A DNA stretch of 21,949 nt from Chara braunii (taxonomy: Eukaryota; Streptophyta; Charophyceae; Charales; Characeae), in contig BFEA01000590.1 of NCBI GenBank assembly GCA_003427395.1, positions 82,534 to 104,482 on the forward strand, read 5' to 3'. Below are positions 1 through 7,550 of the stretch, piece by piece. Each line of letters starts with the position of its first letter. Within the stretch, counting starts at the first letter, position 1. The notes under the pieces are model-generated. The model was not told the origin of the DNA and ran no database searches. It worked only from the letters and a program-made list of their open reading frames with translations. The translations under genes were made by a program, and so were the position numbers.

Positions 1-145
1 AAGGTGAATCGCAACTCACCCAAGCCCCCAAATCAGTGAAAACTCAAAGTTTGAAGCAATCTATGAAGAAGAAACTTCACGGAACTATCCCAAGGTGAAT
101 CGCAAGTTACCAATTCACCCAAATCAGTGAAAATCGCAGTTTTGA
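1..145. repeat. Two direct copies of a 54-bp sequence, 91-bp period
   Basis: Bases 1-54 and 92-145 align without gaps. Both start aaggtgaatcgcaa, share aaatcagtgaaaa in the middle and end tttga. The period is 91 bp. The first copy touches the window edge, so this is probably the end of a longer tandem or dispersed repeat lying to the left. Confidence 0.7.
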
Positions 146-147
146 CA

Positions 148-388
148 AGAGGGGGAGGGGGAGGAGGAGGTGAGGGAAAAATAGAAGACAGGGAGAGGAA
201 GAGGAAGAAGAAGCAGAAGAAGAAGAAGAAGAAGGGGAAGAAGAGGAAGAAAGAAGAAGGAGGGAAGAAGGAGAAGCGGAGGAAGAAGAAGAAGAAGAAG
301 GAGAAGAAAAAGAAGAAGGAGAAGAAGGAGAAGAAGAAGAAGCAGGAGAAGAAGAAGAAGAAGAAAACGACGAAGAAGAAGAAGAAGG
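148..388. repeat. Polypurine GAA/GAAGAA microsatellite
   Basis: About 240 bases consist almost only of A and G on the plus strand, mostly imperfect GAA/AAG triplets after a G-rich lead-in. Ser-rich, Leu-rich and Lys/Glu-rich ORFs on both strands here are products of the repeat and not genes. A tract of this length can adopt a triplex (H-DNA) structure; that is general knowledge about such tracts and was not observed. Confidence 0.9.
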
Positions 389-812
389 CCTCCTTTCACC
401 TTCACTCACCTCTTGCTGATCTCTAGGTAGTGGAGTTCCAATGCTTGGTCCCAGCCTCCTGAGTACGACTTTTCCTCTTCCCCAAACTCTCTCCTACTTC
501 CCTCCCACCTTTCCTTTGGCTATGGCAGGTTCCTACCTCTAAGGCTGTGGAGTCCTTCCCTCTAGAAGGACTATGGGGACCCCTTTCAGCCTCTCCTCCT
601 GCTCCACAGCCTGAGGGCTATGATGGACCACTCTCCTTGCTTCCTCCTAGCCTCTAGGTCACCTTTCTCAGCCTTACCACCATAGCCAGGCTACAGGCTA
701 GCTCCGACTCTCACTTCCTTGCTCTATCTCACTAGTACTCACTCACGGACTCATTCTGGCAGCATGGGCACCTCTCGTGCTCAAATGAGAGTTGCGGCCT
801 ACAACTCCAGCT

Positions 813-818
813 TATATA
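813..818 (+). promoter_or_regulatory. TATA-box-like motif
   Basis: TATATA occurs inside cttatataggctgg, in a moderately GC-rich setting where TATA boxes of plant genes or LTRs would stand out. No convincing coding region follows on the plus strand, so it could belong to an LTR or non-coding unit or be chance. Confidence 0.2.
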
Positions 819-953
819 GGCTGGAACATGTGCACCGCCCAACCTCTAGGCCCCTCCAAGTGCGATCTAGGTGAAGTGAGGTACCCCAAGGGCCAAATTT
901 CCAGTTTTGGCCTACCTGGAGGTACCTGCGCCTTGTTTTGGCCCGGTACATGC

Positions 954-982
954 AGTCCGAGAGGTTGGTACCCTCTCGGACT
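954..982. repeat. Perfect 11-bp inverted repeat, 7-nt loop
   Basis: Arm AGTCCGAGAGG at 954-964 is exactly complementary to CCTCTCGGACT at 972-982, with loop ttggtac. It would form a stable GC-rich hairpin. It is not followed by a T-run typical of a bacterial terminator. Function unknown. Confidence 0.75.
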
Positions 983-1155
983 ACCCCTTGGCCTACCCCG
1001 ACCTCTTTTCTTTTCAAAAAGTGTTGTCTTTTGGGTACCACTACCCCAAAATGCAGCCTTTACTAAAATTTGAGGGCCTAGAGGCCCATTTTTCGTTTTT
1101 TCCTAGTCTAGGCCTCTTGTGAGTAGCCGTTGCATTTTCCCAAGTGGCGGCACAA

Positions 1156-1181
1156 ATCTCAGCCTTGGATTTGGCTGAGAT
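1156..1181. repeat. Perfect 9-bp inverted repeat, 8-nt loop
   Basis: ATCTCAGCC at 1156-1164 pairs with GGCTGAGAT at 1173-1181. It belongs to a local run of hairpins in otherwise non-coding sequence. Function unknown. Confidence 0.6.
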
Positions 1182-1493
1182 CTATGGTTCTCATCAGTCC
1201 GAGTTACCCCAAGTTCCCCTTGCTCCAAATTTGAGTCCTTTGCCTCAATTTTCAATTTTTTTTGATGTACGTGGCCCAAACCTTGGGCCAAATTCGCAGT
1301 TCTGTCTTGTTCCTCTCTTTGTTTTCCCTCCAATTTGCTGCGAACTCATTCCGGAGTTAGCCGTTTTGTGTCGGCCCACAAAAAACGGCCAGATCTCGTC
1401 CTCCGCAAGATCAGATCTCAGATCTAAGGCCCAAAAATGAGTCGGCCAACTCACATCAGCATTTTTCTTTATTTTTGTTGCTTAAATTCATAT

Positions 1494-1532
1494 ATTGCAG
1501 AGATAATGCCCCAAGGACCTTATCTCTGCAAT
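1494..1532. repeat. Perfect 13-bp inverted repeat, 13-nt loop
   Basis: ATTGCAGAGATAA at 1494-1506 is exactly complementary to TTATCTCTGCAAT at 1520-1532. It is the longest perfect hairpin noted in the left half and is followed 10 bases later by another palindrome. It could be the terminal inverted repeat of a very small element or a structured RNA; nothing nearby settles this. Confidence 0.75.
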
Positions 1533-1542
1533 GCGGACTGCA

Positions 1543-1559
1543 CTCCTAGGATCTAGGAG
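1543..1559. repeat. 7-bp inverted repeat, 3-nt loop
   Basis: CTCCTAG (1543-1549) and CTAGGAG (1553-1559) flank gat. It directly follows the 13-bp inverted repeat, so the two could stack as adjacent stems. Confidence 0.6.
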
Positions 1560-2285
1560 GGATGAGGTGATCATTGGGACCTGCCCATCCCTACTGCTGC
1601 AGTCCCAACCTGGCGGCACATTTTCCTCCACACCTTCCGCCTCCTTTGTCTCATTCTCCCCCTTTTTCTCCCATTTTCTCTCCCTCCTTCTTTTATTGCT
1701 GTAGGGACAAGTGTCCAACAACAATTTCTCCTCTTTCTGGCTGTTGGACTTCACCCAAGGTCTGTTTTTGTAGTCGGTACCTGGCCGTTGCACCTCGGAC
1801 TGCAGTAGCGCCCAAGGCCAAACGGGGCTCCTTTTTGCTGCCGCCGCTTCCCGTTTGGGACCCCCTTGCTCCGATTTTCTCTGGCCAGCCCTTTTTCCAC
1901 GTGGAACCCTCGAACTTCGTTCTTCTCGGCCTGGCTGATCCGGGATACTCGGACTGCTGGCCGGCCCCCTCATTACTACTATCCCCTCCTCTTTTTCCCT
2001 CCGGCACCTCCTGCCGGCGCTTGTCAAGGTGGTACTCATCATTTTCATCCGGACCCCTGGCCCGGACGGTCCCATCCTCCTGACGTTATATTATTTCATT
2101 TTTATCGTTGTCATTGCATTGGATCCAGGATCCCCCTGGGTCGCCCCAGGTGCCCTCCGTCTTTCCCGTCACATGTCCGTCGCCCCATTCTGTCGACAAT
2201 CCCTGTTGGCGACTCCTAACACTTTTTATTCCGCCGATACCCAAACTGCTAGTGGTTCTGCTGGTGCCGCCATTTTATCTAGGCC

Positions 2286-2491
2286 CACGCGGTCCCTGGC
2301 ACTTCGGCCTGCCTGCATTACGTCTTTCCCTTGGTCTCACGCGGTTCCCGGTACTTTGCCCTGTCGACACCACGCCGTCCCTTGGTCCCGCGTGGTCCCC
2401 GGCGCTTTGTTCTGCTGGTACCGCCCCGTCCTTCGATCCCATGTGGTCCCCGACACTCCTGTCCCGCCTGTACCACGTCTTTCCTTGGTGC
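2286..2491. repeat. Imperfect 51-52-bp tandem repeat, four copies
   Basis: Units lie at 2286-2337, 2338-2388, 2389-2439 and 2440-2491. Each begins with a variant of cacgcggtccccgg and ends with a variant of cgtcccttggtcc. Two inner units are exactly 51 bp (17 codons), so an open plus-strand frame passes through with a 17-residue periodicity. That ORF starts from a non-ATG codon, is Pro/Ser/Leu-rich and has no known motif, so I treat this as a minisatellite and not a gene. Confidence 0.7.
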
Positions 2492-3114
2492 CCCTGACGT
2501 CTTTCTGCCTTACAGCGACCTCCGCTCCCCAGCTCCTATTGCGTCACGCATGCTTTTCCGTTTCGGGTGCCGGCTCCCACCTACCTTGCGGTCTCCCTGG
2601 CCCTCCTGTCGCCGTGTTGCGTCAGCGCCTTGCGCCCTGTCCCTTCCTACTTCCTTCCTTCCCTTGTTGTGCACCTCCTATGCTACTACCAACTTCCCGG
2701 CGGCCCTTCTCCGTCCTTGGGGAAGGAGTCGCCCCTGCGGTTCTCTCATAGTCATTTTGCCGCTTTCCGCTTAGCCAACCCATTTCTAGTCTAGCGGCCC
2801 CGACGACTATGGGCAGCCTCTGGCTTCCTACTGTCCGTGCCCATGCTTCCGCTCCTTCCAGCATACCTGCCTCCGGTTTTCTCTGTCGTGCACAAATTGG
2901 TCATATACAGTCTCTCGAGTGACGGGAAGTCATTCGGGACTCACTAGTCCCGACATATTCCCCCCCCTCATTCGCGATGTCCTCATCGCGCACCAATCCA
3001 TGGTCAGTAGGAATTTTGGAGTGATAGACAGGTAGGGAAGAGAGGTGGGGTGGGATGGGTAGTTAGCTTGCCAGAGTTCTTTTTGTCTTTCCCATTCTTT
3101 TGTCGGGTCCTTTT
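2492..3114. other. Gene-poor stretch with two hairpins
   Basis: No supported gene. At 2934-2953 TCGGGACT and AGTCCCGA form an 8-bp inverted repeat around cact. At 2973-2990 CGCGATG and CATCGCG flank tcct after a run of C; a close relative of this motif recurs at 4216. A minus-strand ORF at 2622-2864 is basic and low complexity and is not convincing. Confidence 0.5.
2973..2990. repeat. CGCGATG hairpin motif, copy 1
   Basis: CGCGATG (2973-2979), loop tcct, CATCGCG (2984-2990), preceded by a C-run and ctcatt. Copy 2 near 4216 has the same layout with one extra base in the right arm. Confidence 0.55.
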
Positions 3115-3534
3115 TTAAGTTTCCGCCCTTGGGGCGGGGGAGGTCATGGAGGGGTCAAGGTTTTGTTTCGGGTTTCCTTTGAATTGCGTAACGTCTCCAA
3201 GCTCAATAATGTCTTTGTAACGAGCGCGTGACATTCTCAGTGCATCAACGTCCATCTCACAGCTGTATCTCTCTCTCACTGGAACTCCCGAATACCCAAG
3301 AGTTTCCCACCAACCTCCGGTGTCATCCCACAAAAGAGAGGTTGACGAGCCCATCACCCTCCCAAGGGACCGTGGCAAGAGGAAGATTTTGGCGGCGAAT
3401 GTCACAAGGATCATTCGCCATGCCTTCCTCCAGGTGCGAGCTAGCAACACGTCAGGGAACTTAAGTAGCTTGATGTCTCTTTTCCTTATCAAGTTGACTA
3501 ACATCGCCCCTTGGAGGGGTCTGACCACAGACAT
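3115..3534 (-). pseudogene. Fragment of a Dnmt3-like C5 cytosine DNA methyltransferase, motifs I-III
   Basis: The 139-residue ORF starts at ATG 3534. Residues 69-74 (WDDTGG) occupy the place of motif I (FxGxGG, S-adenosylmethionine binding). They are followed by GVPVRERYSCEMD with Glu93 as the motif II acidic residue, and by ELGDV with Asp114 as motif III. The motif I to Glu spacing is 24 residues and Glu to Asp is 21, close to the Dnmt3 family (24 and 22, from memory). Just upstream, the next frame (about 3440-3330) reads RRQNLPLATVPWEGDG then LVNLSF, so a one-base frameshift probably broke motif I. The catalytic Pro-Cys motif IV and everything after it are missing; the frame ends in unrelated sequence. 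A full enzyme would be about 300 residues or more, so this is a relic. It lies on the same strand as the integrase, the SUMO-interaction ORF and the paralogue array. Family assignment rests on motif order and spacing and is moderate. Confidence 0.45.
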
Positions 3535-3899
3535 GCCCTGCAGCTAGTCTTTCATTGTACGTTATTTCTTGTTCTCAACAATGTCTTGAAGGCTGCATTC
3601 GTAATCTCAATTTTATCTTCCCATTTCATTGAGAAAGCATTCTCGAGCAAAAATCTATTTGGCTTTATCTCATTCATTACTCTTAGGACATCCACTCATT
3701 TTCAATATAATTTTTCCTTTCCCCGATGCTCAGACATAGCCAAATCCACATGCATCTTTTCCGGGTCATTCCTCCCGGCCTTTCTCAGGTCCTGCCAATT
3801 CCGCATGCATATTATCTTGTGTCTTTTCTTGCCCTTTACTTAATTGACTCTCCATGTGCATTGCTTGGCTCACCCCTCAGCCACTTCTCATCTTTTCGA

Positions 3900-4165
3900 A
3901 CTTATACGAGCCAATTACACAGCCAATTCTCAGTCTGCCAATTCCTTTCTTGGGTCTATGCAGAATCAATCACACCAGCCCCTTCCTTCCTGGCTATCTT
4001 GCCTAGCCATTTTCTCAAGTTTATACCACGTCACTTACTCAAGTCTTTTCTGCTCTGGCGTCTTGCGCAGGCCCCTTTTTCTTAGGCCCATACCAAGTCA
4101 ATTACAATCTTTTTCTGTTTCTGCCATCTTGACAGACCCCTTTTTCCCAAGACCAATTACAAGTC
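3900..4165. repeat. Degenerate repeat of about 60-67 bp
   Basis: Segments beginning with variants of caagtcaattac and containing variants of catcttgacagacccctttttc recur near 4030, 4095 and 4155, with weaker copies toward 3900. Copies differ by substitutions and small indels. This looks like an old minisatellite. Confidence 0.45.
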
Positions 4166-4215
4166 TTTTGCATGCGTTTTCATTGGTAGATGGCACACCT
4201 TCCCCCCACTCAAAA

Positions 4216-4235
4216 CGCGATGTCCCCATCACGCG
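4216..4235. repeat. CGCGATG hairpin motif, copy 2
   Basis: CGCGATG (4216-4222), loop tccc, then CATCACGCG (4227-4235). It is preceded by ttccccccactcaaaa, comparable to the C-run before copy 1 at 2973. The flanking sequence of the two copies is otherwise dissimilar. Confidence 0.5.
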
Positions 4236-4972
4236 ACTGGTTCTCACTCGGAGGTACGCATACCTTTGGCCCACCAACCGCAAGTCAAGGACACAAGCCC
4301 GTCCACTTCACAAAAGGAAGAGTGATCAGTTCCTCCCCAGCGGACGACGCCTCGTCCTTCTACCCGGTCCGACCTTTCTGCCAGGCGGGTCCAATCCAAG
4401 CCTGCCAGGGCCTCGTCTAGCCGTAAGAGCGTTCCTCGCGAATCGTTCCTCCCGAGTGGTGATTTTCTGGATTCCGGCCTCTTTCTTTCAAGAGAGTTGG
4501 GGCTCTCGATTAGTCCGCGAGTGCAGTTACGAAGACCTCGCAATTAGTCCCGAAGCGGTTGTAATGCTCCGGCAGGGCATTGTCAGTGCCCTGTGGTGGT
4601 CGCGGACTCCACCCGGTACTCCGCCAAGCCTCTCCCCTTGGACAGTGCCGCCCAACTTAGCGCGGGCAGCCGTGGTCCGACCCAAACGGCCATGCCACCC
4701 CTCTATGACATGGCGTGTGGTTGGAGAGTAACAAAATAGACTAGATGAGAATGACTTTCCTGCCCATTTGGCTCTCTCACCCTTTGACGTTTAGGCATTC
4801 AACAGGAGGCGCAGTTGGAACTCCCCGACTAGAGCTCATTGTCGGAGGTGGTTCCGGACGTCCCGCACCGATCCAAGTAGTGGGTGCCTTAGTCCTTTAA
4901 CCCTCATCCTCTCGAAGAGGAACAGGTCGCGCTGAGACTTTTTCCCTTAAAGGGATAGAGGTCTTGGGGTCG

Positions 4973-4986
4973 CGGTGCATGCACCG
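4973..4986. repeat. 14-bp perfect palindrome
   Basis: CGGTGCATGCACCG reads the same on both strands. It could be a dimer binding site or chance. Confidence 0.5.
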
Positions 4987-5084
4987 GTATTCCCCTCTTG
5001 CTGAGGCCAAAGACTAGAAAATGAGAAATTTCATTTCAAGGCTCTTTCCAAGTCCATTTCGAGTTGCCTAGGGTCCCCTGTTTA

Positions 5085-5215
5085 TACAATGCAATTTTCA
5101 ATACTAAGTCCAATTTCAATGCTCAGTCTCATTCCCATGCTCAATATCAGTCCGGTGCTTAATGCAATATCTTTTCCAAGGCTGAGTCCAATATCCTTTC
5201 CAAGGCTCAGCTCTT
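5085..5215. repeat. Degenerate short tandem repeat around caatgctcagtc
   Basis: Variants of caatttcaatgctcagtc recur about five times with spacing of 18-36 bp, the later units gaining ttttccaaggct. Old, diverged repeat; no coding signal. Confidence 0.45.
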
Positions 5216-5270
5216 CCAATATCATGCATCTCAAGCAACCATGCAAGGGGACCCCAGTGCCAATTCCAAA

Positions 5271-5295
5271 GAATGACCCTTGTCAGGGGTCATTC
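5271..5295. repeat. 9-bp inverted repeat at the edge of the 38-bp array
   Basis: GAATGACCC (5271-5279) pairs with GGGTCATTC (5287-5295) around a 7-nt loop. The right arm abuts the first unit of the tandem array, and related gggtcat words occur inside later array units. Confidence 0.6.
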
Positions 5296-5486
5296 CGAAC
5301 AACCTGGTTAGGTTCGTTCTTTCCACTTCCAAGTCGAACAGCCTGGTTAGGTCATTCTTATCCATTGCAATCGGACAGCCTGGTTAGGACCATCCTTATC
5401 CATTTCGATTGGGCAGCCTGATTAGGGTCATCCTTGTCCGTTTCAATTGAACATTCTGGTTAGGGTCATCCTTGTCCATTGCAATG
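5296..5486. repeat. 38-bp tandem repeat, five copies
   Basis: Units at 5296-5334, 5335-5371, 5372-5410, 5411-5448 and 5449-5486 (37-39 bp). Each carries a variant of acagcctggttaggtcatcc followed by ttatccattgcaat. Divergence is moderate. No protein-coding frame is convincing. Confidence 0.75.
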
Positions 5487-6014
5487 TTAGCGCCCAAGGG
5501 GGTGGGCCTCGAGGACACGGATCCTATCTCGTCTCGGGGGTTAGAGGGCGGCCATCGTCTTGGGTTTTTACGCATGCTTCTTCCTTTTCCTCATGTCTTT
5601 TGTCATTCTTACATCCATACATACATCCGACTTAGCGTCTAGTACTCAAGTTGAGGCTCGCGGCCCCAAGCAGCACTAGCCCGCCCGACCGTTCACCATT
5701 GCAAGGGGTGTTGCATCATTTCAATGTTTCTCTGCGACTTTTCTGACTTCTCATATGTTTCTCAATGCTCTGGGATTGCCTGGGGTAGGTTGGATTAGGC
5801 TCCTAGGGGAGAGGGTGCCTCTCTACCCGTAGGTCCCCTAACCTCTCACAAGGGCTCATGCAATGACTCATTTAGTCATGGATACACAATTTCAAAGGAA
5901 AAACTCTCGTCATGACTGCATCTTCCAATGTTCAAGAGTTCACATGTCCCTGCCTATTTTCTCGAGGCAAAGTCAATCATCCCCAAAGTTCGTTTCTTAC
6001 TACCAAAAAGGTTC
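5487..6014. other. Stretch without a supported gene
   Basis: I see no ORF with motifs, no RNA gene and no clear repeat. Short pieces such as ctcaagttgag near 5646 are chance-level palindromes. Confidence 0.5.
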
Positions 6015-6119
6015 TCATTTTCCCTGAAGAAGCGAATACTTATACAAAGTAGCACAAGTCTCCCAACCCCCACTAGTTTCCTCAATCCAAAGGGTAGTTT
6101 CATTACAGTCCTTCCCAAG
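6015..6119 (-). pseudogene. Diverged copy B of a short peptide-coding motif
   Basis: On the minus strand an open frame reads KDCNETTLWIEE, then WETCATLYKYSLL, then a TGA stop. It aligns with copy A (6235-6351), which reads MNCDETAAKLEA, then WVTNATSHKSLLL. Shared positions include N/D-C-[ND]-E-T, a Trp about 11-12 residues later, and W-x-T-x-A-T-x-x-K. Protein-level similarity with weaker DNA similarity suggests remnants of a duplicated coding domain. Family not recognised. Confidence 0.3.
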
Positions 6120-6234
6120 AAAGGAGGAGACAAAGTTTGAATGCAACGACAACATTACAGACTCGTCTCATCTAGGTCCCCCTTGTTTCCCCTTTTTCTT
6201 TCCCTTAATCTACCCATCCATCCATAATTTTATT

Positions 6235-6351
6235 CTAAGTGCAAAAAAACCCTCGTGCCCATTCCCGAAGAAGCAACGACTTATGTGAAGTAGCATTCGT
6301 TACCCAGTCCTTAGCCGCTTCGAGCTTAGCAGCTGTCTCATCACAGTTCAT
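6235..6351 (-). CDS. 38-residue ORF, copy A of the short peptide motif
   Basis: ATG at 6351 to TAG at 6235. The sequence is mildly amphipathic, with CDET near the start, an Ala/Lys/Glu helix-like segment, then DWVTNATSHKSLLLREWARG. It begins 110 bases downstream of the SUMO-interaction ORF on the same strand. It may be a small gene, an exon, or a relic of a longer domain. The only support is the resemblance to copy B at 6015-6119. Confidence 0.25.
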   Translation of the reverse strand: MNCDETAAKLEAAKDWVTNATSHKSLLLREWARGFFCT

Positions 6352-6460
6352 TCGAAAAGAAGTTCAAATGCGCAAAAAAAGGAAAGATGGCAGTTCTTGC
6401 TGCCCGGCTACCAACCCCTCCCCGATTCCCAGCTATTCCCATTATGCCTGCTGTCCCCTT

Positions 6461-7078
6461 TTACTGTCCCGGTGCCCGGTGCCGATCCTCCCTTCTTGCA
6501 CGGTCCTCCATCTCTTGCTCCATTAGCCTCTTTATGGTCTGTAGATGGCGAAGCGTTTCTTCTGAAAAGAAGGTTGTTGGGGATATGTCTTCTCCCTTGC
6601 TAAACTTTTCCTGGCCGTTCATTGCCCATTGATAACGCAAAATGCTGGCCCATTGATCGAACCAATCGCTGAACTCAGGTCCGAACTCTTCTATCCATTT
6701 GTCATTTTTCTCACCCGGCTGCTCCCCTCTTCCCCGTTCTTCCCTTGTGGGCATTGTTACCTCATCTTCCTCTTCGTCGTTGGTGAGGTCAATGAACTCA
6801 ACGGGCTCATTCTCCCCCGGCCGTCGTCCCTCCTCCGGGTTCCCCTCTTCGTTGCTGCTAGGATCACTGTCTGAAGGCAGCTCTATTGGCTCCCCTTCCT
6901 TCAGTGGTGACGGCCCTCTGGTCCCTTGTTTCTTGCCCCCTCTGTTTACCACCAGGTTGTGGTCAAACCCCACATATAACTTCCTCTTCCTGGAGCTTGA
7001 TTCCCCGGCCTGCCTTGATGACTGTCCCTCGGTAGGCCTATTGATAGCGTTGCCGTCATTTTCATTTCCGAATTCCAT
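6461..7078 (-). CDS. Acidic 205-residue protein with a SUMO-interaction motif
   Basis: An uninterrupted ORF runs from ATG 7078 to TAA 6461. Residues 28-33 (SSRKRK) resemble a nuclear localisation signal. A first short acidic motif, PIELPSDSD, lies near residue 65. Around residues 93-107 the sequence is VEFIDLTNDEEEDEV, matching the classical SUMO-interaction motif: a hydrophobic core with I-D-L-T followed by an acidic run, as in PIAS and RNF4-type proteins. The C-terminal third is folded-looking and Trp-rich (WIEEFGPEFSDWFDQW), then a charged helix (LRHLQTIKRLMEQEMEDRARRE). It lies about 470 bases downstream of the integrase on the same strand, where gypsy elements sometimes carry an extra ORF. 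It has no stop or frameshift, unlike the integrase next door, which could mean it is younger or selected. The family is not recognised; the SUMO link is inferred from the motif. Confidence 0.55.
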   Translation of the reverse strand: MEFGNENDGNAINRPTEGQSSRQAGESSSRKRKLYVGFDHNLVVNRGGKKQGTRGPSPLKEGEPIELPSDSDPSSNEEGNPEEGRRPGENEPVEFIDLTNDEEEDEVTMPTREERGRGEQPGEKNDKWIEEFGPEFSDWFDQWASILRYQWAMNGQEKFSKGEDISPTTFFSEETLRHLQTIKRLMEQEMEDRARREDRHRAPGQ

Positions 7079-7250
7079 TTCGCCGTTTGCTGTTTGCTCC
7101 TTGCCTGGTCCTGTTCATGCATAATAATCCCCACAACCCCTCATATACACGCATTCCCTTCCACTCCCATTTGCGGCTTTGGAGGTTTCCCTAGAACTCT
7201 TGCTTGCCCCCATATAGTTGGTAACCTCATTATCCCTTAGAACCCTCGAC

Positions 7251-7392
7251 ACATTGTACCCACACATAGGTGCCTCATGTAGGCAGTCCACACCATCACC
7301 CCACAAAAACTATGGTACATTGTCCCAGCACATAAATACCTCGTGTAGACAGTCCCCAACGTTACCCCACAAAAACTATAATACATTGTCCC
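7251..7392. repeat. 66-bp tandem repeat, 2.15 copies
   Basis: Units at 7251-7316 and 7317-7382, then a partial unit starting acattgtccc at 7383. Each carries variants of acattgtcccacacataggt and ends with ccccacaaaaactat. On the minus strand the array lies between the integrase end (7551) and the ATG of the SUMO-interaction ORF (7078), a plausible promoter or enhancer position for that ORF; this is inference. Confidence 0.75.
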
Positions 7393-7550
7393 GTGCTCCC
7401 AGACCCAATCACAGTCAGCCCAGACAGTCTCCCCACGTTCCATAGAAATTCAAGTCACACGAAAGAACAACCCTTGTGGTCATGATTACTTCCATAGGGA
7501 GGCGGTCTAGGGTCATAGCCAGTTGTCTACCTTTCAAGCTCTGACTTCCC

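Larger units (their letters stand above)
421..2285. other. Gene-poor stretch, pyrimidine-rich on the plus strand, with hairpins
   Basis: No ORF here has recognisable motifs. The longest, about 195 codons on the minus strand at 1488-2075, is a low-complexity Lys/Arg/Glu/Pro/Ser translation of a purine-rich strand. The stretch holds a TATA-like motif near 813 and a run of inverted repeats between 954 and 1559, listed separately. The plus strand is visibly C/T-rich, like the flanks of the minus-strand genes to the right. Confidence 0.6.
3535..5084. other. Gene-poor, repeat-bearing stretch
   Basis: A plus-strand frame of 295 codons is open at 3844-4731, but it begins with TTG, is Ser/Pro/Leu-rich, shows no domain and runs through degenerate repeats. 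I do not call it. The stretch also contains a second CGCGATG hairpin motif (4216-4235) and a 14-bp perfect palindrome (4973-4986). Confidence 0.5.

Noticed and set aside
107-426. ORFs of about 100 codons on both strands
   Set aside because: They are translations of the GAA polypurine tract into Ser, Leu or Lys/Glu homopolymers.
1488-2075. 195-codon minus-strand ORF
   Set aside because: Low-complexity Lys/Arg/Glu/Ser/Pro composition from a purine-rich strand, with no motif; it also spans the hairpins at 1494-1559.
2029-2751. 240-codon plus-strand ORF with a hydrophobic segment near its start
   Set aside because: Non-ATG start, Pro/Ser/Leu-rich, passes through a minisatellite and has no recognised domain.
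3844-4731. 295-codon plus-strand ORF, the longest on the left side
   Set aside because: Starts at TTG, is Ser/Pro/Leu-rich without domains and crosses degenerate repeats.
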